Below, piece by piece: positions 11,661-23,155 of a stretch of 64,000 nt of DNA. The notes beneath the pieces were generated by a model. That model saw only the letters and a program-made list of their open reading frames with translations, was not told where the DNA came from and did no database searches. Every line of letters starts with the position of its first letter. Position 1 is the first letter of the stretch. This DNA is from Anisodus tanguticus (Eukaryota > Streptophyta > Magnoliopsida > Solanales > Solanaceae): contig CM067561.1 of the NCBI GenBank assembly GCA_034509755.1, positions 5,894,646 through 5,958,645 on the forward strand, in the 5' to 3' direction. Both the position numbers and the translations under genes were made by a program.

Positions 11661-12266
11661 AGGAATTAACTAGTCTAAGAAAAGTTTAATGAACTGACAA
11701 GAACAGAAGGAAGAAGTATCAACAATTTGCGCATATATAAAAGGCATGCTCCCATGAGTCTCTTCTTTAACAAATTCCACCTTGTGTTTCCAAAACACTA
11801 TATAACACCATATCCCGTCGGTCGATACATCTTCAACAAAAAGAATCAAAGTATGAGATGGCAAATTACAAAAATCTCCAGCATATATCAATTATCACAG
11901 TATAATTATGACAGTTTGTATTTGAATTATATTCAACACATTCTATAAAGCACTCCAGTCTCCTTAAAACAGATTCAAAACTGAGTTAAAATCACGAGTT
12001 CCAGACACACATGGAAGCTTAACTTCATTCCACAACAAAATACTAAAAATAAAAATAGAAACATACATACCCAAAATTAACCAATAGATTCAGTTCTCCT
12101 TTGCAACAAAGAATCCCAGTTTAAGGAAAACCATAAGCATTCCAATTCAAAAATTTAGTAAAGGGAAGAAGTTGATCCACTTTCAAAACGAAAGAGTATT
12201 CCAATAATCCTCAAAACCAGTAGGCTCTCAAACAAATTAAAGAAATTTAACACTAGTGACTGATTA
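11661..12266. other. Unassigned non-coding stretch
   Basis: AT-rich sequence between the L1 fragment and the LINE 3' end. The short frames on both strands lack family resemblance. A palindrome CACTAGTG at 12251-12258 is not a convincing CACTA right end. It may be CACTA interior. Confidence 0.4.
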
Positions 12267-12689
12267 TACAACAACTGGGTGGTCTGAGAAGGATAGAGTG
12301 TACGCAGACCTTACTTCTATCTTGGTAGGTAGAGCAACTGTTTCGGAAGACCCTCGGCTCAAGACAAAGTATAATCACAAGCAATACAAAGCAAGAGAAA
12401 CGGTAAGACTCAGACAAGAAATTAAAGTAGTATGAACATGCAGATAACAAAATCGAATACGCCATGATAGCGCATTCTAACAAAAGAAGCAGTAACTAAC
12501 GCAGCTAAATAAGATAAACAAAGTACACTAAAGAACACATAGCAGTAGAAATCAAACTACATGAGACTATAAAATAATACTGCGTCTATAAGTGTGATAG
12601 GCTAATCGGGCCTACAGTAATAACACTACAACTATCATTTTATAAGAGTAAGTAGGACTACGTTAGACTACCTACTACCCTTCTACTCT

Positions 12690-13254
12690 AATTCGTGTCC
12701 TCCACAACCCCTATCTAAGGTTATGTCCTTAGTAAGTTGCATCTGCGCCATATCTCGTCTAATCATCTCTCCCCAATACTTCTTCGGCCTACCTCTACCC
12801 ATCCTGAACCCGTCCATAGCCAACCTGTCACTCCGCACTGGGCATCTATGTCTCTTCTCTGCACATGCCGAACCATCTCAACCTCGCTTCCCGCATCTTA
12901 TCCTCCACTGAGGCCACTCCCACTTTATCCTGGATATCATCATTTCTAATCTTATATCTCCTTGTATGCCCACATATCCATCTCAGCATCCACATCTCCG
13001 CAACTTTCATCTTTTGTATGTGCGAAGTATTGACTGACTAACACTCGGCTCCATACAACATAGTCGGTCTAACTACCACCCTATAGAACTTGCCTTTAAG
13101 TTTTTGTCGCACAAAACTCCAGATGCGAGCCTCAATTTCATTTGCCCTGCCCCAATATGATATGTGACATCGTCATCAATCTCTCCATTCCCTTGGATAA
13201 TAGACCCTACGTACTTGAAGCTTCTTTTCTTTGGAATGACCCGAGTACCAAGCC
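12690..13254 (-). pseudogene. RTE LINE C-terminal region
   Basis: Broken minus-strand frames collinear with the better preserved C-terminus of the second LINE (30883-31358). They contain equivalents of GAECW, the MEMRILKY-like helix and RWFGHVQRR. Stops and shifts break it. Function of this tail in RTE elements is not defined from the sequence. Confidence 0.7.
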
Positions 13255-14061
13255 TCACATCCACGCCTGTCTCAGAGTCGCTCCAAAATTTGTCTTGGTC
13301 CTACTCAACCTGAACCCTTTAGACTCCAGAGTCTGTCTCCAAACCTCCGGCTTGGCATTCACTCCGTTGCGAGTCTCATCAATCAGGACTATGTCGTCTG
13401 CGAATAACATACACCATGGTACCTCCCCTTGGATTTGTTGTGTCAGTCCATCCATCACCAAGGCAAATAGGAATGGGCTAAGAGTTGATCCCTGGTGCAG
13501 CCCCATCATCACTGGAAAGTGCTCCGAGTCTCCTACTGTTCGTACCCTAGTCTTGGCTCCATCATACATATCCTTGATCGCCCTAGGGTATCCCATAGGT
13601 ATACCTCTAACCTCCAAATATCTCTGTAGAACCTCCCTAGGGACTCTGTCGTATACCTTCTCAAGGTCAATGAAAACCATATGTAAGTCTCTCTTCTTCT
13701 CCTTATACTGCTCCACCAACCTCCTAATAAGATGAATGGCTTCAGTAGTCGAACGCCCCGGCATGAATCCAAACTGTTTCTCAGAAATAGACACTCTCTT
13801 CACCCTCATCTCCACGACCCTTTCCCAAACTTTCATAGTGTGGCTCAGTAGCTTAATACCCCTATAGTTGTTGCAACTATGGATATCACATTTGTCTTTG
13901 TACAAGAGAATCATTGTACTCCACCTCCATTCTTCGAGCATTCTTGCCATCTTAAAAATCACGTTAAACAACCCCGTCAGCCACTCTAAACTTGCCCTGT
14001 CTGTGCTCTTCCAAAATTCAACTGGGATCTCATCAGGCCCGGTCGCTCGTCCCCTGCGCAT
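13255..14061 (-). pseudogene. RTE LINE reverse transcriptase domain
   Basis: A frame of 268 aa with RT motifs in order: GRATGPDEIPVEFWK (residues 3-17), NNYRGIKLLSH (64-74), GFMPGRSTTEAI (98-109), VFIDLEKVYDRVP (129-141) with catalytic D132, GLHQGSTLSPFLF (187-199) and FADD (220-223, 13404-13393). The frame is lost after SKGFRLSRTKT. The next frame (13264-13073) resumes with DVRLGTRVIPKK and GSIIQGNGEIDDDV. The catalytic residues are intact here, but the polyprotein is broken on both sides. The product is a cytoplasmic/nuclear RNP protein for target-primed reverse transcription. Confidence 0.9.
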
Positions 14062-14129
14062 CCTACGAACAACACACTTAACATCCTCAACCTTAATGCT
14101 TCTACAATATCCAAAATCTCAGTAATTAC

Positions 14130-15094
14130 CAGAATGCTCCAGATCTCCCAACACAATGTCTCATCCCCTTTTTCGTTCAAGAGTTTATGAAAGTAAGACT
14201 TCCACCTCCGCCTAATATGCGCTTCCTCCGCCAGTACTTTGCCGTCCTCGTCCTTGATGCACCTCACGTGATCCAAGTTACGGGCCATCCTCTCTCTTGC
14301 CTTGGCTAGTCTGTACAACTTCTTATCTTCGCCTTTCACCTCTAATTTCACATAGAGGCATTCAAAAATCGTCATTTTTGCCGCCGCTAGATTTGCCTCC
14401 TTCCTCGCCATCTTATGCAGTTCCCTATTCATCCACTTCTCCAGATCTTTACAAAGACATTTGTCAACCTTCCTAAAAAGCAAAAAGGCTATCTGAGTTT
14501 TAGCCACCGAACTACGGAAAGTCACCAAGTGTTCCTCCTTTTTCAAGAACCTCGAATTGGCTATCACTATCCCACAAGCTCTAGCGAACTCCAAAGTGAG
14601 ACGCCTCCCCCGTTTCTGCCCCCGAGTCCAAAGCCTCTATACACGTCGTCATAACCCACCGGAAGTGACCCGATATGTCCATTGAAATCCCCTCCTACAA
14701 ATAACTTCTCAGCGGGTCGTATACCTCCTAACACTTCATCCAAATCCTCCCAAAAGCGTCTCTTCTCCTCGTCCAAGCCCGCTTGCGGCGCATAAGCACT
14801 AATAATGTTCATAGTGAACCCTCCAACTACCAACTTAATCGCCATCATTTTATCATTGACCCTCCTCACCTCTACCACCTGATCCCTTAGCTCGCTGTCT
14901 ACCAAAATGCCTACCTCATTCCTATACTTCGACCTACCCGAGAACCATAACGTATACCCATCTACATCCTTAGCCTTAGGTCCTACCCATTTGGCATCCT
15001 GGACACAGGCTATATTAATCCTCCTCTCAAGAATCTTAACTAGCTCTATGGACTTCCTCGTTAAAGTCCCAATATTCCAAGACCCTATTCTCAA
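14130..15094 (-). pseudogene. RTE LINE endonuclease region
   Basis: Two frames, 15094-14567 (175 aa) and 14594-13986, overlap at a frameshift near 14590. The first has the APE-like endonuclease N-terminus GSWNIGTLT (residues 4-12), the helix with ACVQDAKWVG, the SAYAPQ word (99-104) and GGDFNGHIG (134-142) with the D-x-N pair. Two active-site departures are visible. The usual QETKW is QDAKW (residue 33, 14998-14996), so catalytic Glu is Asp. The usual RIDY/QIDY Asp is Ala (TQIAFLL in the second frame). The linker with KMARKEANLAAAKM and HIRRRWKSYFHKLLN leads to RT. The enzyme would nick target DNA; this copy is probably dead. Confidence 0.85.
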
Positions 15095-15166
15095 CTTAGA
15101 ATCTCCCTTACCCCACTTACCCCCTAACCCTCACCCCCGTCCCCAACCGAGAACATGACCCTAGTC

Positions 15167-16549
15167 TAAGGTTGTCCAAGGGGCCGAGTTCGGGGTGGGG
15201 CGAGGCGAGTCCCAACGAGGCTGGAAAAGTGTCGGGACCGGCGGGATAGGCTGATGTCCCGTCTCACATCCCACCGAAAAAAGGGACCGGTGTTGACTGG
15301 ACGGGGCGGGGTCGGGTCCAGGATTCCAAGTTTTTTATCACTTAATTTTAAAAAAGTTGTGAATATAAACACTTAAATAATTGAAGGTAGTGTAATAAAA
15401 ACATCTCAAGATTGTTTTTGTGCCTCATATTATTTAATAGAAATATGATTTTTTTTGTAATACAATTTCAAAATTGCAACTTTGTGGTGTTATTCAAAAG
15501 TTGCAAATCACATAGTAAAATTGCAATTAAAAATATTACATAGTTAAAAACACTTTTTCCAATTTCTTTACAATGTCTTGTGGTTCTTCGGTTGGAATTG
15601 AAAGTTGTTGGTCAAATTGGTCGACATCTCTTCTAGTTTCCTCGAACAAGATTTCATTGTAGTTTTCGTAGTCTTCTTCGTTGATCTCTGATTGACCGCA
15701 TATTCTACGCTCTGCTCGTATCCAATCTCTGAATAGAACTGTAATCTTCAAGCGGTCTCCCGCTAATGAGTGTTTGTGCTCTCCTACATGAAATCTTTCG
15801 GTAGAAAAAGCGCTTTCAGAGGCTGTTAATGATGCTTGAATGTTCAACACATCTCGGGCCATCTTTGCTAGTATCGGAAATGTCTTCTCATTTTCCCTCA
15901 AATATTTAAGCAAGTCTTCACGTCCTTTTTCATTGAGAATTACTTGGTACGATATAACACCCTGCAAAACGAAAACATCAAACTCACTAACTTGATTAGC
16001 AGTGGAACCACTAAACATTCTATTTCTAAGACTTTCAATACTAGCCGCAGAAACATCATGTCTTTTATAAAGTTGTATTGATGAAGAAGAATAAGATGGT
16101 ATAGAAGCCGGTTGGTTGCTAGCACTTTCTTGTTGGTAATGCATGTATACTTTTTCGCATTCATCGTGTATGCTAGACAAAACTTCTTTAGTTGGTTCCT
16201 TAGGTGATTGTTCATTTGAGTTTTTTGGAGTTGGAGGTGAAAGTACTGTTATACAATCATAAATCGTTTCAATAAGTGTTTTACAATCGTCTATTTTAAT
16301 AGTCGAATTTAATACAGCAAGTAACAAAAATATTAGAGCTATATAAAACAGCATAGTTAAAATAGTAGGATAATATATATCAGAAAATTCTTTAGTTGCT
16401 TGAAAATTTTTCTCTAAAAATCCAATAAGTTCTGAAATTTTTTCCCAAATATTATCTACAAGCATATAAGTTGAATTACGATTATGGGCATTTAAAAATT
16501 AATTTATAACTTATTGTTATGTGTATTAATTTAATAGGCAATATAGACT
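15167..16549 (-). mobile_element. Truncated hAT-superfamily DNA transposon
   Basis: The left boundary TAAGGTTGTCCAAGGGGCC, followed by a GC-rich subterminal zone (15180-15320), resembles hAT termini in which GTC-AA-GGGCC is common. A minus-strand transposase C-terminus follows inward. The opposite terminus and the transposase N-terminus are missing: at 16550 a Tat/Ogre-type LTR starts abruptly. An 8-bp duplication cannot be verified because only one side is present. Confidence 0.7.
15536..16465 (-). pseudogene. hAT transposase, C-terminal part with internal deletion
   Basis: A 309-aa frame. Residues 21-34 (FQATKEFSDIYYPT) match the F-x-A-T-x-x-x-S-x-x-YYPT segment upstream of the hAT catalytic end. 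Residues 183-223 (REDLLKYLRENEKTFPILAKMARDVL..., ending SESAFST at 216-222) are the hAT C-terminal dimerisation domain, and HSLAGDRLK plus LFRDWIRAERR follow. The segment that normally lies between them (the KFxKYW...LDPR region) is absent, replaced by a low-complexity Ser/Pro/Gln linker (75-135). BED zinc finger and N-terminal catalytic residues lie outside. The long open frame in a window of broken genes suggests a recent element or a chance survival. Typical hAT transposases are 600-700 aa. Confidence 0.8.
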
Positions 16550-17867
16550 TGTTGGCACCTACTATTTCCCCCTGAAGGTAAACTGCTACTCTCTATTGTC
16601 TTTACATGGCTGCACTTGTTTTCTACTTGTTGTGTTGCTGGTAGTTATGGTTTCTTGCTCACTGCTGCACTGGAGACTTCATTGCACTTTTGGGCTGTTG
16701 AGTCATTTTAACTAACTCTTCTCTTTGAATTTTTGTGAGGTACAAACAAATAACTTCGCGAAATACTAAAAAGATGAGGCAAGATCTTGGATACTTGGAG
16801 CCTTCGGATGAAGAATCAGAAAAGAGCGGGATTGCAAATTAAAGGTCCAAGAAGGCTAGGAGATAGGTATAGCGTGACTAGCCTTTATCCCCTTCGCTCT
16901 ATCCTTCTCTTTATTTATTTCTTATGACATACTAAATTGTAATATTTGTTGTAAATATTGAAACCCATGGTTGGAACTTAGAATGAATAGGAACCCCATT
17001 ATTTTCAAACTTGGATCCAACGAAAAGATAAAGATACGGTTTAATTTATTTTTTTACATGTAATAAATGATGAAATGATTTTTCTATAATATGATTTTTT
17101 ATTATTAAGATATGAGTTGGAGAAAAAGAACTTTTTGACAAGTCTTAGGTTTTAAAATAATTTCAAAAATCTATTTTGGGCCAAGCCCGCCCACCTAATT
17201 GACTTTAAACAAAAGGAATTTCACTTAAAACCCCAAGTTGAGGAGGAGTTCTAAAAGAATAGGGTTGACCTTCTAGAAAATACAAAAATTCTTTTTTACG
17301 AAAAACACTTGTATGAAAATCAAGGTATATTTTTTTACATTTTTCAAAAGATTTTAAAGACATGTAAGGATAAATAGGATATGACATTTGGACTAAATCA
17401 AGTTGGACTCTACTCAAAGGAGACTTTGAGTGTGTCTTAGTCCGAAAAATGAAGTGACTATTTCAAACCTTATATGAAATTTTCCAAACAAATTCAACTA
17501 TTTTCAATCAAATAAAGCATTTTGCCAAAGATTTCAAACCAAAAAATGATATGCTATGACTTATTTTTACAAGAATTTAAACACTCTTTAAGCAATTACT
17601 CACAATAAAACATACTATAGAACTCGAAGGTCAACCTATTTTATGGATCCTTAATACCGGGGTGTTTAAGACCTTTTTCGGAGGCCAGAACCCTTACCTC
17701 GAACTCTAGTCTTTAAAGGATTTTTCATTATTTTTTAATAAACCTTTTTAACTTGGTTTTCCTAATTTCCCTATAAATTAGGTGGCAACTCTAAAAAATA
17801 ATTATCCGAATAGAGTTCTAACAACCTCCTAGTAGCTTTTATGCCTCGCGTAAAAGTGAACCTAACA
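16550..17867 (+). repeat. Tat/Ogre-type LTR, shorter copy
   Basis: It begins TGTTGGCACCTACTATTTCC and ends ...CCTAACA, then a PBS-like block. It aligns over its full length with the LTR at 26189-28620 but lacks about 927 bases present there (26342-27270) and a 185-base piece (28085-28270). TGTTGACACC is a familiar start of Tat/Ogre gypsy LTRs. No coding frames. Confidence 0.7.
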
Positions 17868-17887
17868 GATAGAGACTCCGCTGGGGA
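17868..17887 (+). promoter_or_regulatory. Tat/Ogre-type primer binding site region
   Basis: AGACTCCGCTGGGGA directly follows the LTR. A GCGACTC-GCTGGGGA block at this place is characteristic of Tat/Ogre elements, which use a tRNA other than initiator Met. Identification is by recall of the block, without a tRNA alignment. Confidence 0.55.
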
Positions 17888-18814
17888 TATTCCTAGGTTC
17901 TAACCATAAGGGTTTCAATACAACATGTTTATATTGTAAATAATTGCTTATGTGTTTAAATTCTTGCAAATATAACTGTCATAGCATGCATATCATAAAC
18001 TCCGTCAAATGGCGCACACATACACACTTGCATCAGTGCACAAAGACGGTAATGCGGTTTTGCAATCGTCCTCTAGTAAAAACTAAATTATTTTCTTGGA
18101 ACACATTGAAGATGGAGTTGGTTCGCGGTCGTCCAACAGTCGACAACGTTTCACCTCGAGTAGTCTGCTCGAGTCCTCAGTCATTCGAAAAACCACTCTA
18201 GTTTCCCTAGGATAGAGTGAAGCCAAATCCCAACGGACTAGCACATGCTTACCTAGACGTGTTTGGTTATTTTAGACGTATCTAAATCCATTAGGAGACT
18301 ACCCAGTGTCAAGACGGTCTATGACCCGAAGACACCACATCCAACTATGTGAAAATTTGAAAGATGTGCATACCGTTATACGAAACATTTGTTCATGGGG
18401 TTGGGAATCTTTTCTCTTTAGACTTCATCCGAAATGAGTTCGAAAAGTCCAAGATACAATGGAGGACCCACACGGTGGCTTAGTTTAGGATTTGTACCAC
18501 TGTGTGGGACTAGCATTTGTATACCCCATTCCCTTGTTATGTATCCCCATTCGGTATATTTATAAATTTTTTGTATAAATTTTGGGGCAAACGGAACGTA
18601 ATAACGACATCTACATCTTTCGAATCGATAGACTTACCTTTGCTTAAAAAAGGGTACATGTATGTTGGAGCGCGATATATATTGCTCATGTACTGCGTGC
18701 TATATAATCTGCCTCCTATGTGTCTATTTGATTTTGTATGCTTAAAAAACATTTGACTTTCTATAAACATGAATGGTCCATTATTCGGTTTCAAAATCAT
18801 AGAACGTCCTTAAG
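17888..18814 (+). mobile_element. Tat/Ogre 5' leader remnant
   Basis: About 930 bases downstream of the PBS without a sustained frame, as expected for the long 5' untranslated region of these elements. It stops at about 18815 where minus-strand gypsy pol begins. No gag of this lineage is present, so the element is deleted beyond its leader. Confidence 0.5.
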
Positions 18815-19499
18815 CACATAAGACTCACGAAGTCTCCATGCTCGTATACCGAATATGAGCTAGGTAATCCAAACAAACATTATCTAGCAACTTTCTAGCC
18901 TAAATGAAGGAAATAATATTTTTAAGAAAAGGGTTGGGAACGTTTATCCACTCTAACCTCAGAAGTCTAGGCATCGCTAGAGTGACTGTCTTGGTATGAT
19001 ACGGTGATAACCAATCTATCCCCAGAATAATATCAAAATCAACCATGTCTAAAATAACCAAGTCAACCCAAGTATCATAACTCATAAAAGTAACCACACA
19101 ATGCTGATACACTCGATCTCCAACTACAACATCGTCAACTAGTGTAAATACACAAATAAGGACATTAAGAATATCACACCACATATCCAAATCACCAGAA
19201 AAGTAGGCAAACACATATGAGAATGTAGACCCCGGATCAAATAAAACTAAAGCAGACCAATGACAGACTGAGATGATACATGTGATAACCGCATCCGATG
19301 CCTCAGCCTTTGGTCTATTCGGGAAAGCATAACAATGAGTGTATTCTCCCTCGGACTGAGTACCTTGCTGGACACCTTGGCTTAAACGAGCTCCATCTCT
19401 ACCCGCTTGACATCCACCATGGCTAGTTTGATGGCCACCATAGCTTAACTGGCAACCCTCTCTACTAAATTGTCTACCACTCCAAGATTGCTGCACTAG
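18815..19499 (-). pseudogene. Gypsy protease and start of RT linker (element A)
   Basis: A minus-strand frame of 198 aa (19496-18900). A Gln/Gly/Ser-rich tail (residues 1-50) precedes the protease: HCYAFPNRPKAEAS, then VLFDPGSTFSYV with the D-P-G-S active site at residues 87-90, and DMVDFDIILGIDWLS. After a stop at 18900 the homologous text continues (ARKLL, then YLAHIRYTSMET) to about 18815, where similarity ends abruptly against a Tat/Ogre leader. RT, RNase H and integrase of this copy are absent. Comparison with element B (28621 onward) and D (48769 onward) supports the assignment. Confidence 0.85.
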
Positions 19500-20781
19500 G
19501 GTCCTGGGTGTCTGAGATTCACCCGATCTAAGCCTGGGACAGTCTCTACCGAAGTGTCCAACCTCTCCATAATTGTAACAAGTCCTGGCCGTTGAGGGCA
19601 GTTTAATACAGTAAGAAGAACCTGAGTGACCACCACGATCAGAATACCGAGACTGAGTGCCCCTAGATGATTGGCCCCCACTATAATTGCTCAGCCCTGC
19701 GGAAGTACCATTTGTAATCTGAAGGGCTACCTGAACTGGGCGACTAGACTGCGAATGCTGGAATCTACCATACTAACCATAGCCACGAAATACAGACCCA
19801 CTGTATTATCCAGATCGATGCATCCTCTTACCAGACTAATGTTTGGGCAACTTGCTCCTAATAGACTCAATCATCCTAGCATGCTCAACCACTATCTCAA
19901 ATGAAGCCTTAACAACTACCAACTATAACATAGTCAACTGAAGAGGAACACTCAACCCTCTTACAAAGCATCTGACTCTCTCTGCCTCTGTAGGTAGCAA
20001 TGGTGCTGCATAGCGCGATAAGCTAAGAGGGACATACTTCTTTAGGAAAATCTGATAAAACCTGACCCAAGACAGTGGAGACGACCATATTGGTCGATAA
20101 TCAACATAAGCCCTCCACCATTGCTTAGCATCCCCCATAAACTGAAGAGCAACAAAATAGACCCCATGCGACTCGAAGATACCCAAGGTGTGAAAACTCT
20201 CATGACAGCTAGTAATAAACTCATAGCCATCCTCTTGGGGTTGTCCATAGAATATGGGAGGCTTTATGTTTAAAAAATGCTCCTATATCTTTCGTTCATT
20301 GTAGGTTTTAGTTGTCCCTAAATCTGCCATGGACCATACTCGGGTGCTGGAATCTCATCAATATGGGTAGCTAACATAGTAGCTGGCTGATCCAATGAAG
20401 TATGAAACTCGAGAGTTTGTCACTCTTCCACCCGGGTCTACGACCTACCTGGGGTAGTTGGATGCACGTCCACCTGGGCAAAAAATCTAGAACACTCAAT
20501 AATCTGACAAATGTATCATGTAGAACTGGAGTAGCAATAAATCTGGGCTGATCCTAGGCTGGCCCCATCTCCTCATCAAGCAATATGTCCTGAGGATTAA
20601 TATACAGCATAGGGGAAACTGATCTAGCATGATCCTGGCCGGCTCCCTGTGCTCCACCCCTGGCCGGTGCAGCACCTCGAGCTCTACCTTGGCCCCTGTC
20701 ACAACCTCGACCAAGACTGCGCACCAGATGTGCAGGTGTCGGTGCCTCCTCTTTCGTTGCATTAGCATGAGTCCTCACCAT
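19500..20781 (-). pseudogene. Gypsy gag (element A), broken
   Basis: Read on the minus strand it starts at MVRTHANATKEE (20781) and an Arg/Gly/Ala-rich stretch, homologous to the start of element D's gag (41364). A DEIPAPEYGP-like block lies near 20350. The capsid-like core has QFMGDAKQWWRAY, SPLSWVRFYQIFLKKY and LSRYA (20186-19923), the retrotransposon gag signature. Near 19580-19539 a zinc knuckle CYNYGEVGHFGRDC is seen, in which the second Cys of CX2CX4HX4C is Tyr. Several stops and frameshifts separate these blocks. Gag would form the virus-like particle in the cytoplasm. Confidence 0.85.
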
Positions 20782-20958
20782 CTGTGAGAAAGTAGGAACA
20801 AATGTCATATACCAATTTGATTCAACTTAGAATGAAAGAAATGAAGAAACTGAAGTGTCATAATGTCCCATAGCCTCTCGAAGATAAGTACGAATATCTC
20901 CGCACCGACCCGCAATATTCTACTAGACATTGCTCTTCTATTTAAGACCGTTTAACCT

Positions 20959-20976
20959 AAAGCTTTGAGGCCAACT
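20959..20976 (-). promoter_or_regulatory. Gypsy primer binding site (element A), decayed
   Basis: On the minus strand, immediately after the LTR end TGACA, the text TTGGCCTCAAAGC matches the initiator-Met PBS TGGTATCAGAGC at about 9 of 12 positions. Confidence 0.5.
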
Positions 20977-20977
20977 T

Positions 20978-23127
20978 TGTCACGACTCTTTTTAAGGATC
21001 GTGGTGGCACATACACTTCCTACCGGTAGGCGAACCACACCCAATGTCAATTAACAAGATGTAAGAAGAAATTCGGAAATGTATCAAAAGACTTATAAAA
21101 CTTATCTATCATAATATAAATGCGAGGAACATAGTCTGAAAGTCAAATGAAACACCTAAGAGATCAGGTCAATAATATAAGAGCGCTACTGTCATAATAC
21201 ATCAGTCAAATGAATAGAACAAGTCTAGAAGTCTGATACATGTCCCTCGAATCAATATTAAAAGACTATAAAGGTAGAGCATCCCGGGGCATGTCGGTAG
21301 TAGCATTCTCATCCTGAATACCTGAATGAGCATGCTAGGACTCAGCCACGAGGTCCCAAGTTGGTAGAAAGAACTGAATCCGCATCTAAAAATAATGCAG
21401 CAAGTATAGTATGAGTACACAACGTACCCCCGTAAGAATGACAAGCCGACAAGGATGGAAGATATGCAAAAGGAGATAAATGTCGAGTTAACATCAAATA
21501 ATTCTATACTAAACAATTTAAGAATCCAATTAAGTCACGTAGTTAATGTAACAGATCACTGAAGCAACAACCACTTATATATGTAAAACTCATTATCATA
21601 AGAGTTATCCGATTCCAGATAGTTTCAGTAGCAATGTTTAAGTATTTAATAATCAACTCTTATCCTCATTATCCAGGAAGAAACCAAGTCATTAGTTATC
21701 AATTCAACACTTAATCTATCAACAAATAATCAATGCAATGAAGTATGTATGATATGAATGCAATGTACTATTCGTTAATACAAAGCTTACACAACATACA
21801 ACGACATAATCCTTAACCAAATCAAGACCTCCAAAACCAATCTCGGCCCCACATCATCAAGATTTAAACTTTATTACAAAAAACTATCAATATGTACTAA
21901 GTAATCATATCCCTAAGTTAATCAGAAATCTATGCTCATTTGAACCTTCAATTGAATAATATACGAAAAGGGCCAAATTTGGAAACCCTAGATTTTTCCC
22001 CAATGTAAAAAGAGCTTCTATAATAAAATTAAAGGCTACAAAATGATAATCTATCATAGTTCATCACTAATTAACAAAATCAAAGCAGACTAATCAATAG
22101 AACACCCCTAAATCAAAGATTCAACTATCTTAATCTCATAAGAAACTTATAACTCATCTTCTCCAATTTATAATCATACTTTATGACCATTAAAGGACTT
22201 AGAATCATGAAATCAAATTACAAAGGATTGAAATCTTACCCCAAATGAAGAGTTCACTCTTAATCTTCAGAATTCCCCCTTTTAGCGGCACTAGGTTCGA
22301 GAGAAACTATTTTGGGAAAAGTAACTCGACCTAGGAATTTAATATGATACCTGATCCAACAATTTTGCCCCAGCAGAATCGACTCATCTGGCATAGACTC
22401 ACTCCTGCGTAAATCGACCTCGCTGAGGTGGAGTCACTTGACACCTCACCTCAGCACATAAGCGAACCTTACACCACAGAGTCAAACACCCCCTACGTAA
22501 ATCCCCTATTCCAAAGTGGAAACTCATCAATTTCTCACACATCACTTCTGTGAGCTAATCTCCACAGAGGCAGATGCACAAAAGCGCTCAACAGTGTCAC
22601 CGAGGCAGACATCAGACACCAGAAAATAGGAAACCAATTCAATCATCCACCACACACCCGAAACACTTCCGAGACCCCCCGGACACAAACCAGGCATGCT
22701 CCCCTAAGGTAAATAGTGCTACGAACCTACTCTTGCCCTCAGATTTCCCATTTAACATAGCTAAGATGTACTTTTTTAAAGAATCTTCCGGAATAACCAA
22801 ATATCCAAATATTATAAATAAAGCCTCAAAGTACATCCGATTGTCTCACGAAGTGAACCAATGACTCAACTAAGTCATAAATAACCCTATAGAGCTACCG
22901 GAAATGACAAAACCCAGAAAAGAACCCATATACTCAAAAGTCAACCTTGATCAACCTATTCAACCATAAAGTTCTAATCTTGGATTTTTCATCTGAACTA
23001 TGTATAAATGGACCCCGGGATCCATGTTACCCATCTCCGTGTATCACAAACACCAAATAGATACTACAGGAAGGGTCAAATACGAAATTCATGGTCTTTA
23101 GCTAAAAACGACATGACGAGTTTTTAC
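20978..23127 (-). repeat. 5' LTR of gypsy element A, minus orientation
   Basis: Begins TGTCACGACTC plus the 'ggatcgtggtggcac' and 'taccggtaggcgaacc' words, and carries the conserved 'agtatagtatgagtacacaac' block (21404), the GC-rich module (22380-22620) and the 'gggatccatgttacccatc' block (23020). It ends near gacgagtttttac, a decayed version of the expected GAGTCGTTACA. The 2.15-kb LTR has no gene. With PBS and gag to its left it is clearly the 5' LTR of the minus-strand element. Confidence 0.8.
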
Positions 23128-23142
23128 TCCTATAAACAACCC

Positions 23143-23155
23143 TCTATAAATATAG
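23143..23155 (+). promoter_or_regulatory. Candidate TATA box
   Basis: CTATAAATATAGG with a pyrimidine-rich 'ctcatttctcacttctc' leader 4 bases downstream. It is among the best core-promoter matches in the window. Which transcript it serves is unknown. Confidence 0.4.

Larger units (their letters stand above)
12267..15166 (-). mobile_element. RTE-type non-LTR retrotransposon (LINE), nearly full length
   Basis: On the minus strand the order is APE-like endonuclease (15094-14130, broken by a frameshift), reverse transcriptase (14061-13255), and a C-terminal region with MLYGAECW-like and RWFGHVQR-like words decayed by stops (13254-12690). A 3' tail follows, ending in TTGTTGTA at 12267. No poly(A) tail is present; TTG-repeat ends are usual for plant RTE elements. 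About 2.9 kb survives. The extreme 5' end is lost where a hAT terminus begins at 15167. A clearly related 5'-truncated copy lies at 29996-31763. Confidence 0.9.

Noticed and set aside
12251..12258. CACTAGTG as right end of the CACTA element
   Set aside because: Its complement does not match the left terminus CACTACTAGAAA beyond five bases, there are no subterminal repeats beside it, and the flanking triplets differ.
13142..13735. 197-codon plus-strand frame
   Set aside because: It is the antisense shadow of the LINE reverse transcriptase, whose motifs (FADD, GLHQGSTLSP) are unmistakable on the minus strand.
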